Shown piece after piece: positions 56,801 through 63,594 of a DNA stretch of 64,000 nt. Each line of letters begins with the position of its first letter. Within the stretch, counting starts at the first letter, position 1. This DNA comes from Tribonema minus (Eukaryota; Sar; Xanthophyceae; Tribonematales; Tribonemataceae): the NCBI GenBank assembly GCA_017506865.1, contig JAFCMP010000130.1:1-64000 (forward strand), written 5' to 3'. The notes below the pieces were generated by a model that did not search any database, was not told where the DNA came from, and saw only the letters and a list, made by a program, of their open reading frames with translations. The translations under genes were made by a program, and so were the position numbers.

Positions 56801-59800
56801 GTAGGAGTGGTTCAGCATTGCCCAACATGGCCTTGCGTCCACGGTGTGATACGTATGTGCACACACGCAGCGCTCCATCGCGAATATGCAACAGTGCCTG
56901 CCCCGTGATGTGTACGTGCACATGCGCAGTGCTCCATCGTGAATGTGCGACAGCGCCTAGGGGGCGCGAAAGTGCAGACAGGGGGTTAAGAGAAGGGTGA
57001 AAGGTGGGGTTATAGGTGGAAACGGGTCAGGTGAAGTGGGGTTGAGCATTGCCCTACATGTCCTTGCGTCCACGGTGTGATACGTACATAACTATATATG
57101 TATGTGTATGTTCACATGTGCAGCGCTCTAACGTGGACATGCGGCAGTGCCTGGGAGGGTGCAGGGCATTTGAGGGTTAGGCGGGTCACCACAGTGTAAG
57201 CGGTAGGGTAGAAGTTAGCGCTGGGTGGTCAAGCATGATAGCGCTTTCAGGAGCTGGCAATGTTTGATATCCAGCAAATCTATCATGAACGGCGTAATCA
57301 GATCGCCTAGCCCCATTGCGCTTTTCCGGACGGTGCAACAAGCATAAAAAACAGTTGCCCAGTGAGACATGAAGTGGGTGACACAGCCGGACAAACATGC
57401 CCCCCCCGCCTCTTCCCACACAGTCGCCCTACCCTTGCTCTTGGAAAAGGCAAAAGGCATTCACACAGATTGACCTGCATTGCATGCAGAAAAGTGCTGA
57501 CTCTACCTGCGTCTACTAGTCCGCCAGAACGCATATGAGGCAGATGCTAAGGTTTTGCACCCTGCTGAATCAACCCCCTTCCCACCACCCGTGCACAGGC
57601 AAAGCTAAGACAAATTGCATCAACCATAGCCCCCACCTGAGTCTCCCAGTTGGCCAACACGCTCATGGGGCAGACAATGAGAGTCGCGCGCCCGATCGAG
57701 TCGTCGTTCGCGGCCGCAGCTGCCTTTGCTGCTGCGATAGCCGCCGTCGCTGCCCGCTCCTTCTGCAAGGGCGGAACAGGGGCTGTTGTCAGTGACCATC
57801 ATTGCTGTTGAAGAAAGTGCATCTTCGATGACAAGCGTACTTCAATTCTTCAACTGCCATGAAGGAAAGGACACGGAACAGTGGCTCCGCTGGGCGGCGG
57901 AAATGATCAGCCCCAGGTAGGGCATTCACATGCTTCAACGCATGCATTCATACGCGGAACTTCAAATATGAAGCGCGGGTGACAGCGCTCACATCGGCAC
58001 CGCCACATTCTTGAGCGCTTGTACTCACTCAAAAGTGAAGTACACGTGTCAGTGCTCACCTTCGGGCGCGCAATCTATGCAAGCACCTTGCGGCGCTCAT
58101 GAGCGTCTCCATGGCGCCCGCCAAACATGATGACTTCAGCTTCTACTTCAAGGTTTTTATCATGGTATGGGAAGCAATGACAGATGGCAGCGCAACACAT
58201 AACTCGGCCGTGGCACTTCCACATTCCTTAGCACATCATCAGCTCAGGCACCTACACATCCTCCGCGTCTGCTGTCATACACATAAGTAAAAAATTAAGT
58301 ATCCACTCAAAGTTGGACAGCTACACATCCTCAGTCTCTACTATCACACACGGATGTGCAAATATCAACTTGAAGTTGGACGTGCAGCAGTGCTCACCTT
58401 GGCGCGCGTCATGTCCGCCAGCACCTGGCGGCGCTTCGCGGGCGTCTCCATGGACTCCCAAAACAAAGCAGCTTTTACGTCAAGGTTTTCCAAAGGAGGG
58501 GGACGGCAGCTGGCGGCGCAACTAAATGCTTAGCCCCCGCACTTTAGTATTCTTCAGCAAATGATCAGCCCTCGCACTGTCGCATTGTCATCATCTATTG
58601 TCATACACGGAAGTACAGATGTCAAGTATCCACTTGAAGTTGAATGTGCAGCAGCGCTCACCTTGGCATGTGCGATCTCCGCCAGCACCTTGCGGGAAGT
58701 AAAAGATTAAGCACCCACTTGAAGTTGGGCGTGCAGCAGCGCTCACCTTAGCGCGTGCGATGTCCGCCAGCACCTTGCGGGAAGTAAACGGTTTTAATTT
58801 AGAAGCACCCACTTGAAGTTGAATGTGCAGCAGCGGCGCTCACCTTGGCGCGCGCCATGTCCGCCAGCAAGTATCCACTCAGCGTCTGCTGTCATACACG
58901 GAAGTAAACACTCAAGTACGCACTTTTTTATGTGCAGCAGCGCTCACCTGAGTGCGTGCGATGTCTGCCAGCACCTTGCGGCGCTTCGCAGGCGTCTCCA
59001 TGGACCCTGCATAAGCCTCGGGCGTCACCGGCTTCCCCGACAACTTCAAGATGTTGTGGACGAGGACGTCTTTCGTGCCGCTGACGGGGGCCCCAACTTC
59101 CTTGGCGCGCGACTTGAGGTTGGCCACCTTCATGTGTTGAAGTTCGGCGAGCAGTTCGATGGTCGCGGTGGGCAGCGCAGAGAATGCCGCCGACGCCGCC
59201 GCTGCACAGGCGGTCCAAGGTTTGGCATTGAGATTTGCGAATAGTGCCCTAGAGCTGAACTTCATGTTGTGGCGCTGAGATCGGAAGCGTGACACTGGGA
59301 TCGAGGGCTAGAATTAATCCCTTCAAATGTGAAGGCGCCCTACATCAATAAATACCGCAATTGAGTGTAGATTCCGGCGCTGCTGCAGTAGCTGTCGACA
59401 GTAAAGAGCGCTGTCGCTAGCTGCTGAACCTCTGTGTTGGGCTGCCGGCTGGAGCTGGCCTACCGAACACGTGAGACCTTTCCAATACTGAACACCCATG
59501 CCTCGAACGCTAAACGCTTGCACACAAAGTCTTTTGACTGGTGGATACGGTGGTACTGTTTGACTAGTGGCCAATTGCTGCAGCAGCGGCGACCACGGTT
59601 ATTGGTGGAAGGCACTTGCGGCTAACCATCCCTTGTCACCTAGAGCTCTACGATCTTTTGATTCGTTTTCATAAAGGTTCACTCAGCACACGCCGCCGCG
59701 AATCAGTCAAAATCCGGGTGCACATCCAGACATGTAGGTAAGCTGCAACACAACACGCCCCTGTGATGCCCGGCGCAACCATGACTGGAATCGAATCGAA

Positions 59801-62800
59801 AGGTCGTAGAGCTCTAGGTGACAAGGGGTGGTAAGCCGTCAAATTGAATGCCTTCCACCAATAAGCATGAATCACGTTTTGCAGGGTTTCGCCATACCGT
59901 CAGCTGCCGCTTCCTCCGCCGCCGCCGCCGCTGCTGCTGCTGCTGCTTTCTCCTCTGCGCTCATTTCTGCCGGCGCCGCCGCCGCGGCTGCTCCTGCTGT
60001 CTCCGTATCGCCATTTGCCGCGTATGTGACTCCCGTGGGGGGGTTGACGAGCATGAGCGCGAGCACCTGCAGCACCAGAAGTGGTGGAGAGTCACAGTTG
60101 AAGTTGCTGATGCGAAGCATGAGTGCGAGTACCTGAAAGCACCGCAGAACAGTGGTGGAGAGTCTAAGTTGAAGTTGTTGATGCGGATCACGCGCAAGCA
60201 GCAGTGCACGTCAACTGAACAGTCACAAATGTCTTCATACAATGGGATGCAAAACGGCAACCCGTCGTAACCACATCGCATGGCACAAGTACACGAGAGT
60301 CTTGTGAACTACTACAGTGATGTGCCTGTGCTGCTCTCAAGCGCCTGTGCCCTGCTGAACTTGAACTTCCACAACACAACGCTCAGCACGGTGACTTGCC
60401 TGCAGCGTCTTGCCCAAGCCCATTTCGTCAGCGAGTATGCCGCCGCGCACACTCTCGGGTTTGCTGCAGCGCGAGATACCGTATGGCAATGCACAGGCAC
60501 AGAAGTGAGGCCACGCAACAGATTGTCATCTTTGACATGACTTACCGGCAAACAGCGAGGATACCGCCGCGTACACTCTAACCTTAACCCTAACCCAAAC
60601 CCCTGACCCGAACCCTAACCCTAAGGGTTTGCTGCAGCGCGAGGTACCGTATGGCTAGGCGAAGGTACAAGGTTGAGCGTTGGCCACGCAACAGACATCA
60701 ATTTCAACTTTACACATCGGCAAAGAGATCTCAAAATGTAGACGCGATGCGAGGGATATGCATACGCAATCTATGCTGTGGTTGATGCATATTTGTGTGC
60801 GGCACGTCAACTTCGCCGTACTAAGCATTCAAAAACCTGGGCCAGAGTGTCATGTTCCCAATACCTCTGCTAATGATTCCCTCAGGTGCCATGCAGAAAC
60901 AGATACAAGGGGGAAGGGAAGGATCAGGGAACCCAAGACCACACACATTTACTTCACAACAGTCATTGGTGCATGCACGACCTCCACCAAAATCTGTAAC
61001 GTGTAACGTTGCTTCAACCTCAATCTTATGGACAGTGTACCCTCGTTCGCAACCTCGACCCTAGCTTCCAGCTTTCGCAATCTCAACCCTAGCTTCCAGC
61101 TTGTCCTGTCCCGTGTAGAGTCACCCACCTGGTACTGGAGCTGTTTGTGATGGTGTTGAACCACACCTGACGGCCCTGCTCTACGCGGGCCTGAGTCATC
61201 ATGGAAAAGGGAGAGCATGAGGCCACATTGTCAGGTATCATGGAAGAGGGACCGCATCAGGCCACCATTGTTGGTCGGTATAAGAACAAGAGGGTTCTGA
61301 AGTGATGCACATTGGTACACGAGCAATGAATGACAGAGCAGAGTAAGGCCAGCGCCAGTATCGCCATGCAGCAAGCTGCCAGAGCGTGGTGCGTACAGCA
61401 TCCCGTGACACTGGGTTTCAGAGGGTATAACAGCGCTCACGTAAAGTGGGCAACAGTGCTCAGTCCACTACATGACAGCGCTCAGTGGAAGGTGTCACAG
61501 CGCTCAGTCCACAGAGAGGCAACGCTCAGCTGCAGCATGGTGTGACGCTCAGTGCATGGCATGGCAGCGCTCGGCCACAGCATGGCAGCGCTGTGTAGAA
61601 GGTGTGACAGCTCTCAGAGCAGACTTCAACAACACCTGTGCCCTGTGCGGTGGGTGCACTGCCAACATGGCTCAACCCAACGTGTAAGACGGGCACACTC
61701 GGCGCAGAGAAGGCTTGGATGGAGGGGGCAATTGTACGACAGGCTGAAGTCTCAATGAGCCCGTCTGATCACTGTCCCCCAAAGACGTGCAGAGATTATT
61801 AGTAGCTGTGGCCACGATGAAGATCAGTGCTCTCAATGGGGGCCGTCACCACTGTTAGCACGGCCTCTGCTCTATAGCTTGCCCGCAATAATTGCCGTCT
61901 ATGCCAATAGACTGCCACTTACCGCTCGTACTTTATTCTGATACCAAGGAACGAAGCAGAAATAGGTGACGACGATCGAGCGTGAAACAAGAACATCAAC
62001 TAGAAACCCTAATAATCTTGTGCTCCACTACTGCGTGAGTAGGGGCGGGGAGGTAAGGGGTTGGGCGGGTTGAAAAAGAAGGTCACCCCGTGCATTTGAC
62101 GTACGTACCTCCCAAAAGGGCGGCAGCCCTGACGGGTCTGGGTTCTTCTCCCTGCGCAGCATGTAGGCCAGGCCCTGACGCAGGGCGCAGCAAACAACAA
62201 ACGTGGCGCAGCAGACGCTGAGAGACGTGGTTTTCAAGGGCATCGGACGCATTCCAGCTTCAGCATCTGAGCGCTGCTGATGCAAACGCACTGACACGGC
62301 AGTGATGATCATGGCATGGCTGGATCTCTCATACAAAGAATTCATGAAAGTGAAGTGTTTGGTGTCAATATACGCAAGCACTGAGCACTGAAGTTACGTG
62401 CTCGTGGATGCTGAAGAGTGTGTCAGAAGGACCCTCAACAAATTCACAATCCTGCTTTGGTCATGCCTGCCGGAAAACTTCTGTCGAGGCATGGCATAAA
62501 GCGCTTCCTGCTGCTGGTCGTGGTATGCAGGCACGTTCGGTTGCGTTTACAAAAGCACCAGGTAATGCCGCGCACATAAAATCAACGTGCTCACAGAATC
62601 GCCTCTGCAGCTTGATGATTCGATCGCCTGCTGCTAACAATACTTGCAAGGTACCTACAAGACAGCATGCCCTCCGGTATGACCCTGCCACTGTGGCTGT
62701 TGTGCGCCATGTTATATGCGAGGATTGCACAGAAGCACGTGATACTGAAGCGTACTGACATGTCAGCTAGCTGCGGTGCATCGTTTGCATGCGTTGACGG

Positions 62801-63594
62801 CAGTGGCTGCGGGTGAAGTAAATTGCCCACGAGTACAGCACAAGGTACAGTATACAGCACACATCCCTTTCTGGTGGGGGAACAGGGGCGCGTTGAGCAG
62901 CTGCGACGAGCGCTGTTGTGCTCGTCTTGCGCAACACCGCAGGGTACTAGCTGAAATGCCCAAAGGAGACATTATGGCCGAACGCGTGCACAATCCACAT
63001 ACCTCCTTCTGATGGGGGAAGAGGGGCATGTTGAGCTGCCTGACCCTAGTACTTCTACAACGCAGGTAAAGTGTACAGCATACATACCTCTTTCTGGTGG
63101 GGCAAGAGGAGCTCGTTGAGCAGCCTGACCCTAGTACAGCACCAGTACAGCATGCAGCATACATACCTCTTTGTGGTGGGGGAAGGGGGGCACGTTGAGC
63201 TCCTGCGACGAGCGGTCCTGCTGCGCAACACTGCAAGGTACTAGCTGATGCGGCCCGAAAGAGAGGCCATGGCTGAGCGTGTGCGCAACATACCTCCTTC
63301 TGGTGGTGGAAGAGGGGCACATTAAGCAACCTGACTAACGGCCTAGTGCAACGCAAGGTAAAGTATCCAGCATGCATACCTCTTTCTGGTGGGGGAAGAA
63401 GGGTACGTTGAGCAGCCTGACCCTAGTACAGCGCAAGGTACTAGCTACCCAAAGGAGGTATCATGGCCGAATGCGTGAGCAACCTACATACATACCTCCT
63501 TCTGGTGGGGGAAGAGGGGCACGTTGAGCAGCTGTGACGCATCTTCGCCAGCCTTGACGGCGGCGGCAGCGTCTTCTTCGGAGACCACCAGCAG
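42644..63594 (-). CDS. HLTF: HLTF/RAD5-like SNF2 ATPase with RING finger and inserted SAP domain (5' partial)
   Basis: Twenty-one exons (listed separately) join with consistent phase at all 20 junctions into 858 codons plus stop. Order: FPHQKE lead-in, PPFWE and WFNTITN motifs typical of HLTF, motif [14 protein letters not shown], an Ala-rich linker and SAP domain, motif Ia [16 protein letters not shown] box, TGTPLQNKP, a C3HC4 RING, then the Helicase_C motifs VVFSQF, AGGTG and [15 protein letters not shown]5 proteins are nuclear DNA translocases and ubiquitin ligases that polyubiquitinate PCNA and remodel stalled forks. All catalytic residues are present, so the gene looks functional. Any N-terminal HIRAN domain would lie to the right of the window. 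Introns average about 0.9 kb and are packed with junction duplications. Confidence 0.93.
42760..42900 (-). repeat. Three short intronic tandem units upstream of exon U
   Basis: AGGCACATGA(T/G/A)GTC(A/G)AGC units with CTGCAGT and CTGTAAA ends recur three times, without exon sequence. Confidence 0.7.
43574..43685 (-). CDS. HLTF-like exon T: motif VI
   Basis: One base plus 37 codons: [20 protein letters not shown] ... LEPKILEMQ, with the arginine fingers of motif VI. Acceptor CTATTGCAG, donor GTGGGT. Intronic tandem copies without exon sequence lie at 43.70-43.88 kb. Confidence 0.93.
44110..44235 (-). repeat. Intronic duplication in the HLTF-like gene
   Basis: GCAAAGTGAACGCCACTGCT followed by TACTTC occurs twice about 75 bases apart, with a G run between. 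No exon sequence is included. Confidence 0.75.
44593..44720 (-). CDS. HLTF-like exon S: AGGTG (motif V)
   Basis: 42 codons plus two bases: [20 protein letters not shown] ... FLMDLWWNG. Acceptor TTCCCTGCAG, donor GTGCGT. Confidence 0.93.
45194..45262 (-). CDS. HLTF-like exon R: RLDG
   Basis: 23 codons, phase 0: [20 protein letters not shown], then SLK. Acceptor GCTGCAACAG, donor GTGAGT. Confidence 0.92.
45907..46020 (-). CDS. HLTF-like exon Q: VVFSQF (Helicase_C start)
   Basis: 38 codons, phase 0: [10 protein letters not shown] ... [20 protein letters not shown]. Acceptor GATTGCCAG, donor GTACGT. Confidence 0.92.
46021..47050 (-). repeat. Array of four extra copies of exon Q's acceptor edge
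   Basis: Copies at about 46130-46215, 46345-46425, 46540-46625 and 46960-47045. Each keeps CCAG or ACAG before GTGGC and the first codons (VA-LLQ-L). Three also share an AAAGAGCCACTCCGTA(C/T)GG flank. Confidence 0.9.
47781..47815 (+). repeat. CAG/AGC trinucleotide run in the hAT element
   Basis: About ten to eleven AGC units within the transposon's 3' part. Confidence 0.9.
47851..48468 (-). pseudogene. Remnant hAT transposase (BED-like and dimerisation pieces)
   Basis: The N-terminal part has an acidic/basic start and [15 protein letters not shown] ... [15 protein letters not shown], resembling a BED finger. About 300 bases on, in another frame, [16 protein letters not shown] ... [15 protein letters not shown] is the classical hAT dimerisation motif. 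A further one-base shift follows before [11 protein letters not shown]. The roughly 400-residue catalytic core is deleted. Confidence 0.85.
49088..49180 (-). CDS. HLTF-like exon P: polar linker
   Basis: 31 codons, phase 0: [20 protein letters not shown] ... PPPK, a low-complexity linker between RING and Helicase_C. Acceptor CACCAAACAG, donor GTGAGT. Confidence 0.75.
49667..49846 (-). CDS. HLTF-like exon O: second half of the RING finger
   Basis: 60 codons, phase 0: [20 protein letters not shown] ... CPLCRAEF. With exon N this completes a C3HC4 RING, the E2-binding ubiquitin ligase domain. Acceptor ATGCTTCTAG. The donor is AAG|GCAAGT, the second GC-AG intron of the gene. Confidence 0.93.
50158..50485 (-). 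repeat. Three progressively decayed copies of the RING-1 exon edge
   Basis: 50390-50485 still reads [18 protein letters not shown] then GTGGTA; 50244-50333 reads [13 protein letters not shown], with the first Cys lost; 50158-50210 keeps only a trace (FKVCNLPGG). The first two share upstream ATCAATC-rich flank. Confidence 0.9.
50537..50674 (-). CDS. HLTF-like exon N: first half of the RING finger
   Basis: 46 codons, phase 0, ending [15 protein letters not shown], the first two zinc ligands. Acceptor GCTGCGTGCAG, donor GTGACG. Confidence 0.92.
51154..51246 (-). CDS. HLTF-like exon M
   Basis: 31 codons, phase 0: [20 protein letters not shown], then [11 protein letters not shown]. Links lobe 1 to the RING insertion. 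Acceptor GCTTCACAG, donor GTACGT. Confidence 0.85.
51660..52545 (-). repeat. Array of about six exon-L-derived mini-exon copies
   Basis: Copies centred near 52475, 52330, 52185, 52050, 51930 and 51690. Several keep both an acceptor-like site before GTGCA and the CGACAG|GT donor, but lack the middle of exon L. Copy 52288-52374 is intact: 29 codons, phase 0 at both ends. The 52430-52520 copy has a GC donor, and the most distal copy has lost its donor. Confidence 0.9.
52577..52732 (-). CDS. HLTF-like exon [11 protein letters not shown]
   Basis: 52 codons, phase 0: [20 protein letters not shown] ... [15 protein letters not shown], the end of the first RecA-like lobe. Acceptor GGAGTTCAG, donor GTACGC. 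Confidence 0.92.
53213..53398. repeat. Inverted pair of interstitial telomere-like tracts
   Basis: GGGTTAGGGTTAGGGTTGGGG at 53213-53235 and CTAACCCTAACCCTAACCC at 53374-53397 face each other (G-rich then C-rich on +) about 140 bases apart, inside the intron between exons K and L. Confidence 0.85.
53690..53990 (-). repeat. Three decayed copies of exon K's donor edge
   Basis: At about 53690-53735, 53818-53882 and 53935-53990, forms of LPPKTIE followed by GTGGGT or GTATGT. Shared flank GATGCTCAGCAAGCAA(C/T)AG marks the repeating unit. Confidence 0.88.
54052..54172 (-). CDS. HLTF-like exon K: LCLRRT ... PPKTIE
   Basis: One base plus 40 codons: [11 protein letters not shown]...[13 protein letters not shown]...PPKTIE, the conserved RAD5/HLTF motif IV region. 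Acceptor CACATGCGCAG, donor GTATTC. Confidence 0.9.
54582..54720 (-). CDS. HLTF-like exon J: TGTPLQN (motif III)
   Basis: Two bases, 45 codons, two bases. [20 protein letters not shown], then LLSFLQLPP. Acceptor TTACCGCAG, donor GTAGGA. Confidence 0.92.
55413..55468 (-). repeat. Duplicate of exon I's donor edge
   Basis: Repeats the last 48 or so bases of exon I and its GTGAGTAC donor 91 bases downstream, with a few substitutions (minus: [13 protein letters not shown]). Confidence 0.85.
55512..55644 (-). CDS. HLTF-like exon I: DEAH box (motif II)
   Basis: 44 codons plus one base. Basic lead PAKRKRG, then [20 protein letters not shown]. Acceptor CTTGTCACAG, donor GTGAGT. DEAH coordinates Mg-ATP. 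Confidence 0.92.
55985..56160. repeat. Degenerate telomere-like repeat cluster
   Basis: Several TTAGGG units (for example AGGGTTAGGGTTAGGGG) mixed with a repeating GTTAGCCTT(C/T)TGCTC...CAACCCTGT unit, in the intron between exons H and I. Confidence 0.75.
56175..56330 (-). CDS. HLTF-like exon H: CTYHG ... DLVITTYGT
   Basis: 52 codons, phase 0. Contains [11 protein letters not shown] and [11 protein letters not shown], the segment between motifs Ia and II. Acceptor GCCCCCTAG, donor GTGAGC. Its acceptor edge is tandemly repeated upstream. Confidence 0.92.
56331..57160 (-). repeat. Array of exon H acceptor-edge copies, 136-bp period then decayed units
   Basis: Three very similar 136-bp units (centred near 56430, 56565 and 56700) each hold the CTAG acceptor, about 65 bases of exon H and intron. 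Three more divergent units follow at about 56815-56900, 56900-56960 and 57050-57155. The first units keep an uninterrupted minus-strand frame of over 110 codons. Confidence 0.92.
57637..57762 (-). CDS. HLTF-like exon G: motif Ia
   Basis: 42 codons, phase 0: Ala/Lys-rich start, then [18 protein letters not shown]. Acceptor CCCTTGCAG, donor GTGGGG. Confidence 0.92.
58045..58870 (-). repeat. Array of five decayed copies of exon F's donor edge
   Basis: Copies at about 58806-58870, 58711-58790, 58625-58700, 58365-58460 and 58045-58125. Each reads (minus) a form of [10 protein letters not shown] followed by GTGAGC; the 58365 and 58045 copies reach back to METPAKRR or METL. All keep the GTGAGC donor, and most share a downstream ACTTGAAGTTG motif. 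Confidence 0.9.
58948..59201 (-). CDS. HLTF-like exon F: SAP domain
   Basis: Two bases plus 84 codons. The segment [20 protein letters not shown], then [15 protein letters not shown], fits the SAP helix-extended-helix consensus (hydrophobic-x-LK...G....G.K..L...I). It is followed by a basic [15 protein letters not shown]. Acceptor GCCTGTGCAG matches exon E's phase; donor GTGAGC. An ATG upstream (59265) opens the same frame, so a separate small SAP transcript is possible. Confidence 0.8.
59898..60066 (-). CDS. HLTF-like exon E: end of motif I and Ala/Glu linker
   Basis: 56 codons plus one base. Starts [12 protein letters not shown], completing the Walker A helix, then an Ala-rich acidic linker. 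Acceptor GGTGCTGCAG, donor GTATGG. Confidence 0.85.
60118..60185 (-). repeat. Degenerate duplicate of exon E's acceptor edge
   Basis: GAGTGCGAGTACCTG...AGTGGTGGAGAGTC and TTGAAGTTGTTGATGCG repeat the real junction region at 60056-60120. Confidence 0.75.
60400..60463 (-). CDS. HLTF-like exon D: Walker A / motif I
   Basis: One base plus 21 codons with [16 protein letters not shown]. Acceptor CGCGCTGCAG. The donor is CAG|GCAAGT, a GC-AG intron. Lys of GKT is the ATP-binding residue. Confidence 0.93.
60555..60660 (-). repeat. Duplicate of the Walker A exon's acceptor edge, split by telomere-like repeat
   Basis: Matches 60436-60486 (acceptor, CAAACCC, then GTG/GTA-CGCGGCGG) but carries about 45 bases of imperfect CCCTAA-type repeat inserted exactly between CAAACCC and the AGAGTGT that follow each other in the real exon. 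Confidence 0.85.
61129..61190 (-). CDS. HLTF-like exon C: WFNTITN
   Basis: 20 codons plus two bases ([20 protein letters not shown]), acceptor ATGACTCAG, donor GTGGGT. The (Y/F)NTITN motif precedes the Walker A exon in HLTF relatives. Confidence 0.9.
62109..62174 (-). CDS. HLTF-like exon B: PPFWE
   Basis: 22 codons ([16 protein letters not shown], then LPPFWE), phase 0, acceptor CTGCGTCAG, donor GTACGTACG. The LPPFWE motif is a hallmark of HLTF relatives. Confidence 0.9.
62861..63495 (-). repeat. Array of six extra copies of exon A's donor edge
   Basis: Copies of the CTTTCTGGTGGGGGAAGAGG-type sequence (minus: [12 protein letters not shown] then GTATG) lie at about 62861-62910, 63000-63052, 63080-63140, 63160-63215, 63288-63340 and 63373-63430. 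Most keep the GTATG donor. Longer shared flanks (GTACTAGCT...GGCCATGGC) show that the duplicated unit included intron. Confidence 0.9.
63496..63594 (-). CDS. HLTF-like exon A: FPHQKE lead-in
   Basis: 33 codons, phase 0 on both sides. Acceptor CGCTGTGCAG, donor GTATGTATG. Ends [10 protein letters not shown], the conserved start of the SNF2 module. The donor edge is repeated six more times downstream. Sequence to its right (63595-64000) shows no recognised exon. Confidence 0.85.

Noticed and set aside
59226-59295. Alternative start of a separate SAP-domain gene at the ATG near 59265
   Set aside because: The acceptor at 59202 fits the phase left by exon E exactly, and the protein order matches an HLTF insertion, so the fused model is preferred; kept as an alternative in the exon F entry.
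62763-63377. 204-codon minus-strand open frame
   Set aside because: It is the read-through of the exon A junction array, not an independent gene.
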